Source of the DNA: Paenibacillus pedocola
GTDB lineage: Bacteria > Bacillota > Bacilli > Paenibacillales > Paenibacillaceae
Length of the DNA stretch: 64,000 nucleotides
Assembly: GCF_031599675.1 (NCBI RefSeq)
Contig: NZ_CP134223.1
Span: forward strand, 434,001-498,000
Reading direction: 5' to 3'
This document shows positions 16,725-24,186 of the stretch, piece after piece. The translations under genes were made by a program, and so were the position numbers. Within the stretch, counting starts at the first letter, position 1. Every line of letters starts with the position of its first letter. Under the pieces are notes generated by a model, which made no database searches, was not told the DNA's origin, and saw only the letters and a program-made list of their open reading frames with translations.

Positions 16725-16815
16725 CGATTTCCGCGGGAACAAAGGTAAAAATCCCGTAGATTCCGGATAAGCACCCGATTTCCGCGGGAACAGAGGTAAA
16801 AATCCCGTTGATTCC
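16725..16815. repeat. Two-copy intergenic repeat, 40-nt units at 51-nt spacing
   Basis: Units 16725-16764 and 16776-16815 differ at two positions; both begin CGATTTCCGCGGGAAC and contain GGTAAAAATCCCG. The spacing of 51 is a multiple of three, so frames stay open across it and give meaningless ORFs with a 17-residue period. Partial copies of the flank (CCCGGGAAACGCC) lie at both ends. Confidence 0.85.
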
Positions 16816-16943
16816 CGGGAAACGCCTTTTTCCTACCGGAGGTGACAACTGTCAGTTTGAAGAAATGACAGTCCTTACTAATGTCAGATCGCCGCTCCAT
16901 ATATCATTGGGGTATGAAGATTAAGGACACGGGGGGATCGGAT

Positions 16944-17855
16944 ATGGAATATGTAATTGAGATGGAGCAGGTCAGTAAAGTATTTCACGGCAAAAGAGCA
17001 GTGGACGGCATCAGCTTCACCATCGGCAAGGGCTCGGTTACGGCAATTCTTGGGCCCAATGGGGCGGGTAAAACCACGATGCTGTCGATGCTGCTGGGTT
17101 TGACCGAACCTACGGAGGGACGGGTCCGTGTATTCGGCTTACCGCCCAAACATGGCGCGGTCCGGGAGAGAAGCGGAGCGATGCTGCAGGAGGTAAGCGT
17201 CATGGACCGGCTCAAGGTACATGAGATTATTTCGCTGATCCGCAGCTACTATCCGCAGCCGCTGGCGGAGGAAGCGCTGTATGCAGCCACAGGGCTCGAA
17301 GCGGCTGATCTGAAACGGTATGCCGAGAAGCTGTCAGGCGGGCAGAAGCGCAGCCTTGGCTTTGCCTTGGCACTAGCAGGAAATCCTGATCTGCTGTTTC
17401 TGGATGAGCCGACGGTAGGGCTGGACACGACGGCACGGCGGCGGTTCTGGGAGACGGTGCGCGGACTGGCCGCGCAAGGTAAGACCATTCTGTTCACCAC
17501 GCACTATCTGCAGGAGGCTGAGGATATTGCCGACCGGATTCTGCTGTTCAGCAGGGGGGCGCTGGTCGCAGACGGAAGCCCCGAGGAGATTAAATCGCGG
17601 CTGGTGCAGCGCTCGTTGTCTTTTCTGCCGGCGGGAGATGCCGGCGAGCTGAGAAGACAGCTTGAGCAACTGGCGGTGATTAAGGGAATCAGCGATCGGG
17701 ACGGCCGGATTCATGTGACAACTGACAATACGGATGAAGCGCTCAGAGTTATTTTTACCGGCGGATTTGCTGTGAAGGATGTGCGGATAGATCAGGGAAG
17801 GCTCGATGCAGCTTTTGAACAATTAACCTTGGAACCGGAGGCGGTACAGCCATGA
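16944..17855 (+). CDS. ABC transporter ATP-binding protein (YvfR-like)
   Basis: A 303-residue ATPase with Walker A GPNGAGKTT, Q-loop in AMLQEVSV, signature LSGGQKRSLGF, Walker B LLFLDEPT and H-loop TTHYLQEAED. These order it with drug/antibiotic exporters of the ABC-2 class. GGGGGG precedes ATG 16944 by 7 bases; an earlier in-frame ATG lacks a site. The stop overlaps the permease start by 4 bases. The order ATPase, permease, DesK-like kinase, DesR-like regulator equals yvfRSTU of B. subtilis. The exported substrate is unknown. Confidence 0.9.
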   Translation: MEYVIEMEQVSKVFHGKRAVDGISFTIGKGSVTAILGPNGAGKTTMLSMLLGLTEPTEGRVRVFGLPPKHGAVRERSGAMLQEVSVMDRLKVHEIISLIRSYYPQPLAEEALYAATGLEAADLKRYAEKLSGGQKRSLGFALALAGNPDLLFLDEPTVGLDTTARRRFWETVRGLAAQGKTILFTTHYLQEAEDIADRILLFSRGALVADGSPEEIKSRLVQRSLSFLPAGDAGELRRQLEQLAVIKGISDRDGRIHVTTDNTDEALRVIFTGGFAVKDVRIDQGRLDAAFEQLTLEPEAVQP

Positions 17856-18595
17856 AGATGAAATTACTGATGAACCAATGTAAGGCGGAGCTGCTGCGGA
17901 TTCTGCGCAATCCCTATTATGTGTTCTGGTCCCTGATCATGCCGATTATGTTCTACTTTATCTTCACCAAAGTGGTGAATACAGGAGCAGAGGATGCCGG
18001 GCAGTGGCAGGCGCACTACCTGATGTCCATGTCGGCGTTCAGCGTGATGGGTTCATCCATTATGACACTCGGCATCCGGCTGGTTCAGGAACGCACCCAG
18101 GGCTGGAATACCTTCATCCGGATCACACCGCTGCCGTCCTCTGTTTATTTCTTCGGCAAAATGTTCGGGCAGACGATCATGCACCTCTTTTCGGTTCTTT
18201 GTATTTTTGCGGCAGGTTACTTGATGAATGGAGTGTCGCTAAGTCCGGCGGAGTGGCTGCTTAGCGGCCTTTGGATTGTAGCCGGTGCACTGCCGTTTAT
18301 GGCTTTGGGGACGTTGATCGGATTCATGAAGCGGGTCGATACAGCCAGCGGTGTCAGCAATGTCTTATATATGGCGCTAGCGCTGTTAGGCGGGATGTGG
18401 ATGCCGCTGGATATTCTGCCGCAGGCGGTTCAGCGGATCGGCAGATGGCTGCCCTCCTACAACTACGGGGACGGGGCGTGGAGAGTGGTGCAGGGAGGCC
18501 ATCCGCAGTGGAGCGGGGTGCTGATTTTGCTCGGCTATCTGGCAATGTTTATGCTACTATCTGGATATATCCGAAAAAAACAGGAAGCGGTGTAA
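17852..18595 (+). CDS. ABC-2 type permease (YvfS-like)
   Basis: A 247-residue membrane protein with six transmembrane helices. It has an N-terminal ILRNPYYVFWSLIMPIMFYF segment and the LGGMWMPLDILPQAVQRIG loop characteristic of ABC-2 permeases. ATG overlaps the ATPase stop (ATGA), showing coupling. Two ATPases plus two copies of this permease probably form the exporter. Confidence 0.9.
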   Translation: MKMKLLMNQCKAELLRILRNPYYVFWSLIMPIMFYFIFTKVVNTGAEDAGQWQAHYLMSMSAFSVMGSSIMTLGIRLVQERTQGWNTFIRITPLPSSVYFFGKMFGQTIMHLFSVLCIFAAGYLMNGVSLSPAEWLLSGLWIVAGALPFMALGTLIGFMKRVDTASGVSNVLYMALALLGGMWMPLDILPQAVQRIGRWLPSYNYGDGAWRVVQGGHPQWSGVLILLGYLAMFMLLSGYIRKKQEAV

Positions 18596-18601
18596 TCCAC
18601 G

Positions 18602-19756
18602 ATGGCACGAAAACAGTTTCATATGTTTCCCCAACGATTCGGTTTTTTCCCGTATGTATGGCTGCTCTATCTGCTGATGCCGGCGTTTAACCTGCAGACG
18701 GAGCACGGAGTGAAGCTGCTGCTCGGGGTTCTCATGCTGGTCCTCTTCGCCGTTACTTACCGCCAGTTGTACTGGGCAGGCAGCGGGAGAGCCTTTCATC
18801 TATGGCTGGGGCTTCAATTGTTGCTCGTCGTCGTGCTGAGCGTATTCTACACCCCTTATAATTTTTATCTCGGCTTTTATGCCGCGAACTTTATCGGCTG
18901 GTATACAGATAAGACATTATTCAGGCGTGCCTACACCGTGTTCGCCCTGTCTGTTCTGTTACCGCTGCTCCTCTCTATGCGGAGCATGGAGCTGAGCAGT
19001 CTGGTGTTTCTGTTCCCGTTTCTGCTGATTATGCTGGTCTTTCCCTTCGGCGCCCGTTCTCTGACCAGCAACCGGCTGCTGGAACGAAAGCTGGACCAGG
19101 CGAACGAGGTGATCAAGGAAATGGTAAAACGCGAGGAACGGATGCGGATTGCCCGTGATCTGCATGATACGATGGGCCATACCCTGTCACTGATTACGCT
19201 GAAGAGCCAGCTCGTCGAAAAGCTGGCTGCGAAGGACCCTGAACGTGCGCAGGCGGAGGCGCGGGAAATTCAGCGTACCTCCCGCGCCGCGCTGCGCCAG
19301 GTGCGGGAGCTGGTGTCTGAGATGCGTGCCGTATCTGTAGCGGAAGAGCTGGCGGAAGCCGGGGAGATGCTGCGTTCGGCAGAAATTGCTCTTGAAGTAG
19401 AAGGCGATGTATCACTGGAGGGGATATCTGACCTGACGCAGAATATTCTGAGCCTCTGTATCAAGGAAGCGGTGACGAATATTGTGAAACACAGCGGAGC
19501 CGACCGGTGCAGGATCATTATTGGAATTACAGAAGGCAACGTAAGGATTACCATTGAAGACAATGGGATCGGCCTGCGTCAGACCGGTGAAGCTGGCGGA
19601 GCCTACCTCGCGGGCAACGGACTAAAAGGGATGGCAGAGCGGCTGTCGCTGATTGACGGTTCTTTGACGCTTAGCCCAGGCGGCACCAGAGGTACCTCGT
19701 TGTCCGTGGTAATCCCGAGAATCGTGAAAGAAGGAAAGGAAGGGGTAACTGCATGA
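18602..19756 (+). CDS. DesK-type sensor histidine kinase (YvfT-like)
   Basis: A 384-residue kinase with about five transmembrane helices in residues 15-150. A HisKA_3 domain has the phosphoacceptor His in RIARDLHDTMGHTLS. The GHKL ATPase has KEAVTNIVKHSG, DNGIGL and GNGLKGMAERL. The compact multi-helix sensor without a large external loop suggests that it senses membrane state or a membrane-active compound. Starts 6 bases after the permease; its stop overlaps the response regulator start. Confidence 0.9.
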   Translation: MARKQFHMFPQRFGFFPYVWLLYLLMPAFNLQTEHGVKLLLGVLMLVLFAVTYRQLYWAGSGRAFHLWLGLQLLLVVVLSVFYTPYNFYLGFYAANFIGWYTDKTLFRRAYTVFALSVLLPLLLSMRSMELSSLVFLFPFLLIMLVFPFGARSLTSNRLLERKLDQANEVIKEMVKREERMRIARDLHDTMGHTLSLITLKSQLVEKLAAKDPERAQAEAREIQRTSRAALRQVRELVSEMRAVSVAEELAEAGEMLRSAEIALEVEGDVSLEGISDLTQNILSLCIKEAVTNIVKHSGADRCRIIIGITEGNVRITIEDNGIGLRQTGEAGGAYLAGNGLKGMAERLSLIDGSLTLSPGGTRGTSLSVVIPRIVKEGKEGVTA

Positions 19757-20355
19757 TACGGATCGTTATTGCCGAGGATCAGCGCCTCCTTCGCGGCGCA
19801 ATGGCCTCGCTCTTGGAGCTGGAGGATGATATTGAAGTTGCGGGCGAGGCTGGCGACGGCGCTGAGGCGCTTGCCTTAATCGAAAAAATCCAGCCCGAAG
19901 TCTGTCTCATGGATATTGAAATGCCGCTAATGAGCGGACTTGAGGTAGCGGAGCTTCTGCGGGAAAGAGGAATTCCCACCAAAATTATTATTTTGACCAC
20001 CTTTGCGCGGCCGGGGTATTTCGAGCGGGGCGTGAAGGCCGGGATTCAGGGGTATCTGCTGAAGGATGAGCCGGTAGACAAGCTGGCTGACGCGATCCGC
20101 CGGGTTATGCAGGGGCATCGCGAAGTTTCACCTGAGCTGGTCTTCGGCAGCCTGCGGGAGGAGAACCCGCTGTCGGAGCGGGAACGCGAAATTCTGAAGC
20201 TCGCGGGCAAAGGCCAGTCTGCGGGCGACATTGCCAGCGGGCTGCATCTTTCCTATGGCACTGTGCGCAACTACATCTCGGAGATTCTCAGCAAGCTGGA
20301 GGTCAAAAGCCGGATCGAAGCGGTGAGGCTGGCGGAGGAGAAGGGCTGGATCTAA
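19753..20355 (+). CDS. NarL/DesR-type response regulator (YvfU-like)
   Basis: A 200-residue regulator. The receiver domain (1-120) has acidic residues in AEDQ, phospho-Asp in CLMDIEMP (about residue 54) and Lys in LLKDEP. The C-terminal LuxR-type helix-turn-helix has LSEREREILKLAGKG and LSYGTVRNYISEIL. It overlaps the kinase gene by 4 bases and presumably controls the preceding ABC exporter genes. Confidence 0.92.
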   Translation: MIRIVIAEDQRLLRGAMASLLELEDDIEVAGEAGDGAEALALIEKIQPEVCLMDIEMPLMSGLEVAELLRERGIPTKIIILTTFARPGYFERGVKAGIQGYLLKDEPVDKLADAIRRVMQGHREVSPELVFGSLREENPLSEREREILKLAGKGQSAGDIASGLHLSYGTVRNYISEILSKLEVKSRIEAVRLAEEKGWI

Positions 20356-20393
20356 TAGTTATTTGGCCATTCCAGGGACAGATTGATTTACAT

Positions 20394-20437
20394 AAAAAAG
20401 CACTGCCGTCAGGTTAAATTGGACGGCAGTGCTTTTG
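20394..20437. terminator. Bidirectional terminator between the yvfRSTU-like and thi operons
   Basis: AAAAAGCACTGCCGTC pairs with GACGGCAGTGCTTTT across an 11-base loop. Confidence 0.88.
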
Positions 20438-20491
20438 TGCATAAGGGCTATTGCGGCGGGATGATCATGCAGGCTGTGTGCAGCCGGACTA

Positions 20492-21358
20492 CTACCTGTC
20501 CTTTGCCTGCTCCTCCCGCATCCACTGCGCCAGCTGGCGCTTCAGCTGCAGGAATTCCGGTGAATCGGTAATCTCCTCGCGCCGCGGCCGCGGAAAGGGG
20601 ATATCCACGGTATGCAGTACCGAGCCGGGACGCCCGGAGAACACGTAGATGCGGCTGGAGAGCAGCAGTGCTTCTTCGATGTTGTGGGTGATGAACAGCA
20701 CAGAGCGGCGGTTCTCCTCCCACAGCTCCAGCAGCCAGCGCTGCATGTCGCTGCGCGTCAGCGCATCCAGTGCGCTGAACGGCTCGTCGAGCAGCATCAG
20801 CTCCTGCGGTGCGAGCAGCGCCCGCAGGAAGGCGGCCCGCTGCTGCATGCCGCCTGACAGCATGTGCGGGTAGGCCTTCTCGAAGCCGCTGAGGCCAACC
20901 TTGGCCAGCCAGCGGCGGGCGTTGTCCCGCGCTGCAGCCTGCGGCTCGCCCTTCAGTTCCCCGGCGAGCAGGACGTTGTCCAGGGTGCTGCGCCAAGGGA
21001 ACAGTGCGGGCTGCTGCGGCATGTAGCTGATCTCGCCGCGCTGTCCAGTCACGCTGCGGCCGTTCATGCTGACGGTTCCGGCATCCGGCGACTCAAGACC
21101 GCCGATAATGTGGAACAGGGTGCTTTTGCCGCAGCCGGATGGTCCAAGGATGGAGACGAATTCCTGCGGCTCCACCGTCAGGGACACATTGTCCAGCACC
21201 CGGGTCCTGCTGCGGCCCCGGGTGAACGTCTTGGAGATGCCGCTGACCTCAAGGGCGGGCGGCAGCTTCTGGACGGCAGTGCGGTCTGCCGGACTTGCGG
21301 GATCCGAGGGACTTGCGGCCCCTGCCTTTGTTATTCCGGCATCTATTCGGTGAGACAT
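20492..21358 (-). CDS. thiZ: ABC transporter ATP-binding protein, thiamine-precursor uptake (ThiZ-like)
   Basis: A 288-residue ATPase of the nitrate/taurine/HMP subfamily: Walker A GPSGCGKST, signature LSGGMQQRAAF, Walker B LMLLDEPF, H-loop ITHNIEEAL. An unusual N-terminal extension of about 30 residues (Ala/Pro/Ser rich) precedes the ATPase fold. AAGGAGG lies before the ATG. It energises the ThiXY importer for formylaminopyrimidine-type precursors. It is separated from thiX by a 367-base repeat-rich gap, odd for one operon, so it may be read weakly or from its own promoter. Confidence 0.82.
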   Translation of the reverse strand: MSHRIDAGITKAGAASPSDPASPADRTAVQKLPPALEVSGISKTFTRGRSRTRVLDNVSLTVEPQEFVSILGPSGCGKSTLFHIIGGLESPDAGTVSMNGRSVTGQRGEISYMPQQPALFPWRSTLDNVLLAGELKGEPQAAARDNARRWLAKVGLSGFEKAYPHMLSGGMQQRAAFLRALLAPQELMLLDEPFSALDALTRSDMQRWLLELWEENRRSVLFITHNIEEALLLSSRIYVFSGRPGSVLHTVDIPFPRPRREEITDSPEFLQLKRQLAQWMREEQAKDR

Positions 21359-21725
21359 GTGGTATGCCTCCTTTCCGGGTAAATTCTGTAGTGTACAGGC
21401 TGTGCTTATGGACTGCGGCGGGTTTTATTACTATGTACCGTAAGTAGCTTTCGGCTTTAAACTAATGGGAAATTCTCCTGCTAATTACCTCGGTTTCTTA
21501 TAACATTTTGAAATAGGCGGAAAACCTCCAGCTAAATCCCCGGAAAATACCGATTTGGACCCATACGGAGCGAATTAACAGGAGGAAATCCCACTAAGGT
21601 TCGTCCCCACGCGACCTTAAGGAACTTAGATGGACAAAATCCTACTAATCCACTTCAATTCCGGATAATTGGAAGCTAGTGGTAAGTCCCAAGCTGGCGG
21701 TGTGCTGAATGAGCGATCCCTTTAT
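21359..21725. repeat. Repeat-rich gap within the thi operon
   Basis: No gene. A unit with TAATGGGAAATTCTCCTG then CTAATTACC lies at 21463-21489. An inverted copy, read on the minus strand as TTAGTGGGATTTCCTCCTG then TTAATTC, lies at 21572-21599. Weaker copies are near 21512 and 21628. The same family recurs at 51490-51725. Confidence 0.6.
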
Positions 21726-22487
21726 TCAGGGGGTCTTACGCGGCTTCCAGCGCACGAGCCATTTCTCCAGCAGGGCGATGATAGCGAACAATACAAGACT
21801 TAACAGTACAATAATAGCAATAGCAACAAACACATTGTCCGTATGATAGGCTGACTTCTGGAGCAGCATGTAGTAACCAAGTCCCTTGTCCGCGCCGATC
21901 CACTCGGCGACGACTGCGCCCATTACGGCGTAGGTGGCGGAGATTTTGACGCCTGAAAACAAGGCAGGCAGGGAGCCGGGCAGCTCCAGCTTGGTGAAGA
22001 TCTGCCACTTACTTGCCCCGGCCATCTTCATATAGTTCATCATTGTCCGGTCGCTCTGCGCCAGGCCGCCCATAGCGGCGACTGCAACCGGGAAGAAGCA
22101 GACGAGTGTGATTAACACAATCTTCGGCAGCAGTCCGAAGCCGAACCAGATTACCAGCAGCGGTGCCAGGGCAATCGAAGGCACATTCTGGCTGAGGATC
22201 AGCAGCGGATAGAGGGCACGCTTCAGCCAAGGCAGAAGATGCAGCAGCAAGGCTACGATCAGGCCGACGCCAGTACCGATCGGGAAGCCGATCAGGGTAA
22301 GCCGCAGGGTTGCTGCGGTGTGCGACCAGATGCTGGCAGCATTATCCGCGGAAGCGCGGAATATCGCGTCCGGGCCCGGCAGGAAATAGGCTTCGACCTG
22401 AAATATAGATACGGCCATCTGCCAGATCCCCAAAAACAAGACGACCGCCACTAAGGGCGGCCAAATCTGTCTGAAGTACGATCTCAC
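21726..22487 (-). CDS. thiX: ABC transporter permease, thiamine-precursor uptake (ThiX-like)
   Basis: A 253-residue permease of the BPD_transp_1 family with about six transmembrane helices and the EAA-type loop MKMAGASKWQIFTKLELPGS. Starts with GTG 22487 overlapping the stop of the thiamine-binding protein gene by 4 bases. With ThiY and ThiZ it forms the importer predicted to bring in the pyrimidine breakdown product of thiamine. Confidence 0.88.
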   Translation of the reverse strand: MRSYFRQIWPPLVAVVLFLGIWQMAVSIFQVEAYFLPGPDAIFRASADNAASIWSHTAATLRLTLIGFPIGTGVGLIVALLLHLLPWLKRALYPLLILSQNVPSIALAPLLVIWFGFGLLPKIVLITLVCFFPVAVAAMGGLAQSDRTMMNYMKMAGASKWQIFTKLELPGSLPALFSGVKISATYAVMGAVVAEWIGADKGLGYYMLLQKSAYHTDNVFVAIAIIVLLSLVLFAIIALLEKWLVRWKPRKTP

Positions 22488-22774
22488 CGGTATTTCTCCG
22501 TCAGCTTATCCATGCTGATGCCATTCGGGTTATGGGCGATTTTGATCTGTGAAATGATGCTGGGGCTTCCGGCTTCAACAAGCGCTTCATGCATTTGGCG
22601 GACAACTTCCAGGAGCTCAGTGATCTCGCCTTCCATCGTAGTATCCAGCGCGTTCACCTGATGCTTCACGCCGGACTTTTGAATAACTTCGATCGCTCTG
22701 TCCACGTAAGGAATGGAATCCTCGCCATTTGGCGTTTTTGGAATAACCTGAATGCTAAGCAGTGTGTTTGCCAC
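22484..22774 (-). CDS. Thiamine-binding protein of the MTH1187/YkoF type
   Basis: A 96-residue ferredoxin-like protein (DUF77 family) with SIQVIPKTP near the N terminus, HQVNALDTTMEGE in the middle and SQIKIAHNPNG near the end. Family members bind thiamine or related compounds in the cytoplasm. An in-frame TTG at 22783 abuts the ribosome binding site (GAGAGGG), whereas GTG 22774 is 9 bases away and is the likely start. Coupled to thiX by a 4-base overlap. Confidence 0.85.
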   Translation of the reverse strand: MANTLLSIQVIPKTPNGEDSIPYVDRAIEVIQKSGVKHQVNALDTTMEGEITELLEVVRQMHEALVEAGSPSIISQIKIAHNPNGISMDKLTEKYR

Positions 22775-22809
22775 AATAATCAACCCTCTCAGTGTATTGG
22801 AATATCCAA

Positions 22810-23868
22810 TTAATTCTCCGGCAAAAATTCATTGGTAAACGTGCTGTCTACATCCAGCTGCTGATCCAGCAGCTTCAGGCCGTACATCCAGTCGGCATAG
22901 TTCTGCCAGACCTCGGCCTTCTGCTCACCCCAGCGGGCAGCGTCATCCTTATATTTCGGGCTGAGCCATTTCTGGCTGGCCAGGACAAGCTTCGGATCCA
23001 GATCCGGTACAGCTTTGGTCAGGATGGCTGCCGCTTCTTCCGGCTTATCGATGGCGTATTGGTAACCTTTCGACGTCGCCTTGAGGAAAGCCTTCACCAG
23101 TTCAGGCTGCTCGGCGATTTCCTTCTCACTTGTGGTCAGCACCGGCGTGTAGTAATCAAGCTGAGGCGCATAATCCTTGAGGTACAGCATATCCAGCGGC
23201 TCTCCGCGCAGCTCGGCTTCAATACCGGTCCAGGCATAGAAGATCCAGGCGAAATCAATATCGCGTTTCACGGCGGTGAAATAATCGGCTTCCCCGATAT
23301 TCACCAGCTTGACCTTCTTTACATCGCCGCCTTCGGGATCCATGATCGCCTTCATCGCAGCTTCTTCAGCAGGTGAACCCCAGCCTCCGTAGGTTTTCCC
23401 TTCGAAATCCTTCGGCGAAGTAATCTTACGGTCCTTCGGTGCTGCGAAACCTGATGTATTATGCTGAATGATTGCGGCAATAGATACGATCGGAACATTC
23501 TGCAGACGGGCCAGTGTCAGGGCTTCCTGGGCGCTGATGCCAAAAGCGGCTTCACCCGAGGTCACCATGGTATCGGCACCGGCTGCGCCGGGCTGCACGA
23601 TCTCCACATCGAGCCCCTCTTCCTCATAATAGCCCAGCTCCTTGGCCGCATACAGGCCGGTGTGGTTCGTGTTCGGCGTCCAGTCGAGGGCGACCTTGAT
23701 TTTGGTCAGCTCCTTCGGTGCATCGGTTGCCGCCCCCGCAGTTGCTTCAGGCGATGCCGCAGTACTTGCAGCGTTCCCCCCATTGTTACCATTGTTGCTG
23801 CCGCATCCGGCAATGGACAGACTCAGGATGCAGGTAAGGCAGAGCATTAAGCTTTTTTTGACTCCCAT
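22810..23868 (-). CDS. thiY: Thiamine-precursor-binding lipoprotein (ThiY, NMT1/THI5-like)
   Basis: A 352-residue periplasmic-type binding protein anchored as a lipoprotein: signal peptide with lipobox LSIAGC, then an Ala/Thr/Asn linker. The mature protein has VALDWTPNTNHTGLYAA, the NMT1/THI5 signature, and EEAAMKAIMDPEGGD further on. ATG 23868 follows an AAGGAG element; the longer open frame runs back through the riboswitch terminator and is not coding. The first gene after the TPP riboswitch. Confidence 0.92.
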   Translation of the reverse strand: MGVKKSLMLCLTCILSLSIAGCGSNNGNNGGNAASTAASPEATAGAATDAPKELTKIKVALDWTPNTNHTGLYAAKELGYYEEEGLDVEIVQPGAAGADTMVTSGEAAFGISAQEALTLARLQNVPIVSIAAIIQHNTSGFAAPKDRKITSPKDFEGKTYGGWGSPAEEAAMKAIMDPEGGDVKKVKLVNIGEADYFTAVKRDIDFAWIFYAWTGIEAELRGEPLDMLYLKDYAPQLDYYTPVLTTSEKEIAEQPELVKAFLKATSKGYQYAIDKPEEAAAILTKAVPDLDPKLVLASQKWLSPKYKDDAARWGEQKAEVWQNYADWMYGLKLLDQQLDVDSTFTNEFLPEN

Positions 23869-23936
23869 TGTTCTTCTCGACTCCTTCCAGCAATCCCTAG
23901 TCTTCCAGTTTCTGAAAAAATCCATTCTGATATGCC

Positions 23937-23964
23937 AAAAAAAGCGCCCCGAAGATCGGGACGC
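23937..23964 (-). terminator. Expression-platform terminator of the TPP riboswitch
   Basis: GCGTCCCGA-TCTT-CGGGGCGC followed by seven T on the minus strand, between the aptamer and thiY. It indicates ligand-induced premature termination. Confidence 0.88.
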
Positions 23965-24017
23965 CAGGTATTTGCGCAAGGTTGCAGGCTCCGGCCGCAG
24001 GGGACCGGGAAGCATTT

Positions 24018-24112
24018 AAGATTCCTACGCTGGCATTATCCAGATCAGGTGTAAGGGTCAGTATCTTGCGGGATACAATCTCAGCCGGCCAATTCCAGCA
24101 CCCCTGATTCTA
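24018..24112 (-). ncRNA. TPP riboswitch (THI element)
   Basis: On the minus strand the aptamer reads GGGGTGCTGG, GGCTGAGAT, ACCCTTACACCTGATCTGG and ATAATGCCAGCGTAGG, the canonical thiamine pyrophosphate-binding core with its CTGAGA and ACCTGATCTGGATAAT-type blocks. It controls the thi transport operon. Confidence 0.96.
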
Positions 24113-24145
24113 TGAAGTTTGCGGGTATTGCTTGTTCTACGCTGT

Positions 24146-24174
24146 ATTATAGCGGCCTGCCCCGGGGTTGTCCA
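24146..24174 (-). promoter_or_regulatory. Promoter of the thi operon
   Basis: TGGACA (24174-24169) and TATAAT (24151-24146) on the minus strand, spaced 17 bp, about 30 bases before the aptamer. Confidence 0.8.
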
Positions 24175-24186
24175 GTAGCGTTCCCT

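Noticed and set aside
16725..16815. CRISPR array
   Set aside because: Only two units, spacer of 11 bases, no cas genes.
16627..16900. Two overlapping minus-strand ORFs with 17-residue repeats
   Set aside because: Generated by the 51-nt DNA repeat; two frames look equally repetitive, as expected for non-coding repeats.
23869..24015. N-terminal extension of ThiY
   Set aside because: Runs through the riboswitch terminator; the lipoprotein signal peptide begins at 23868.
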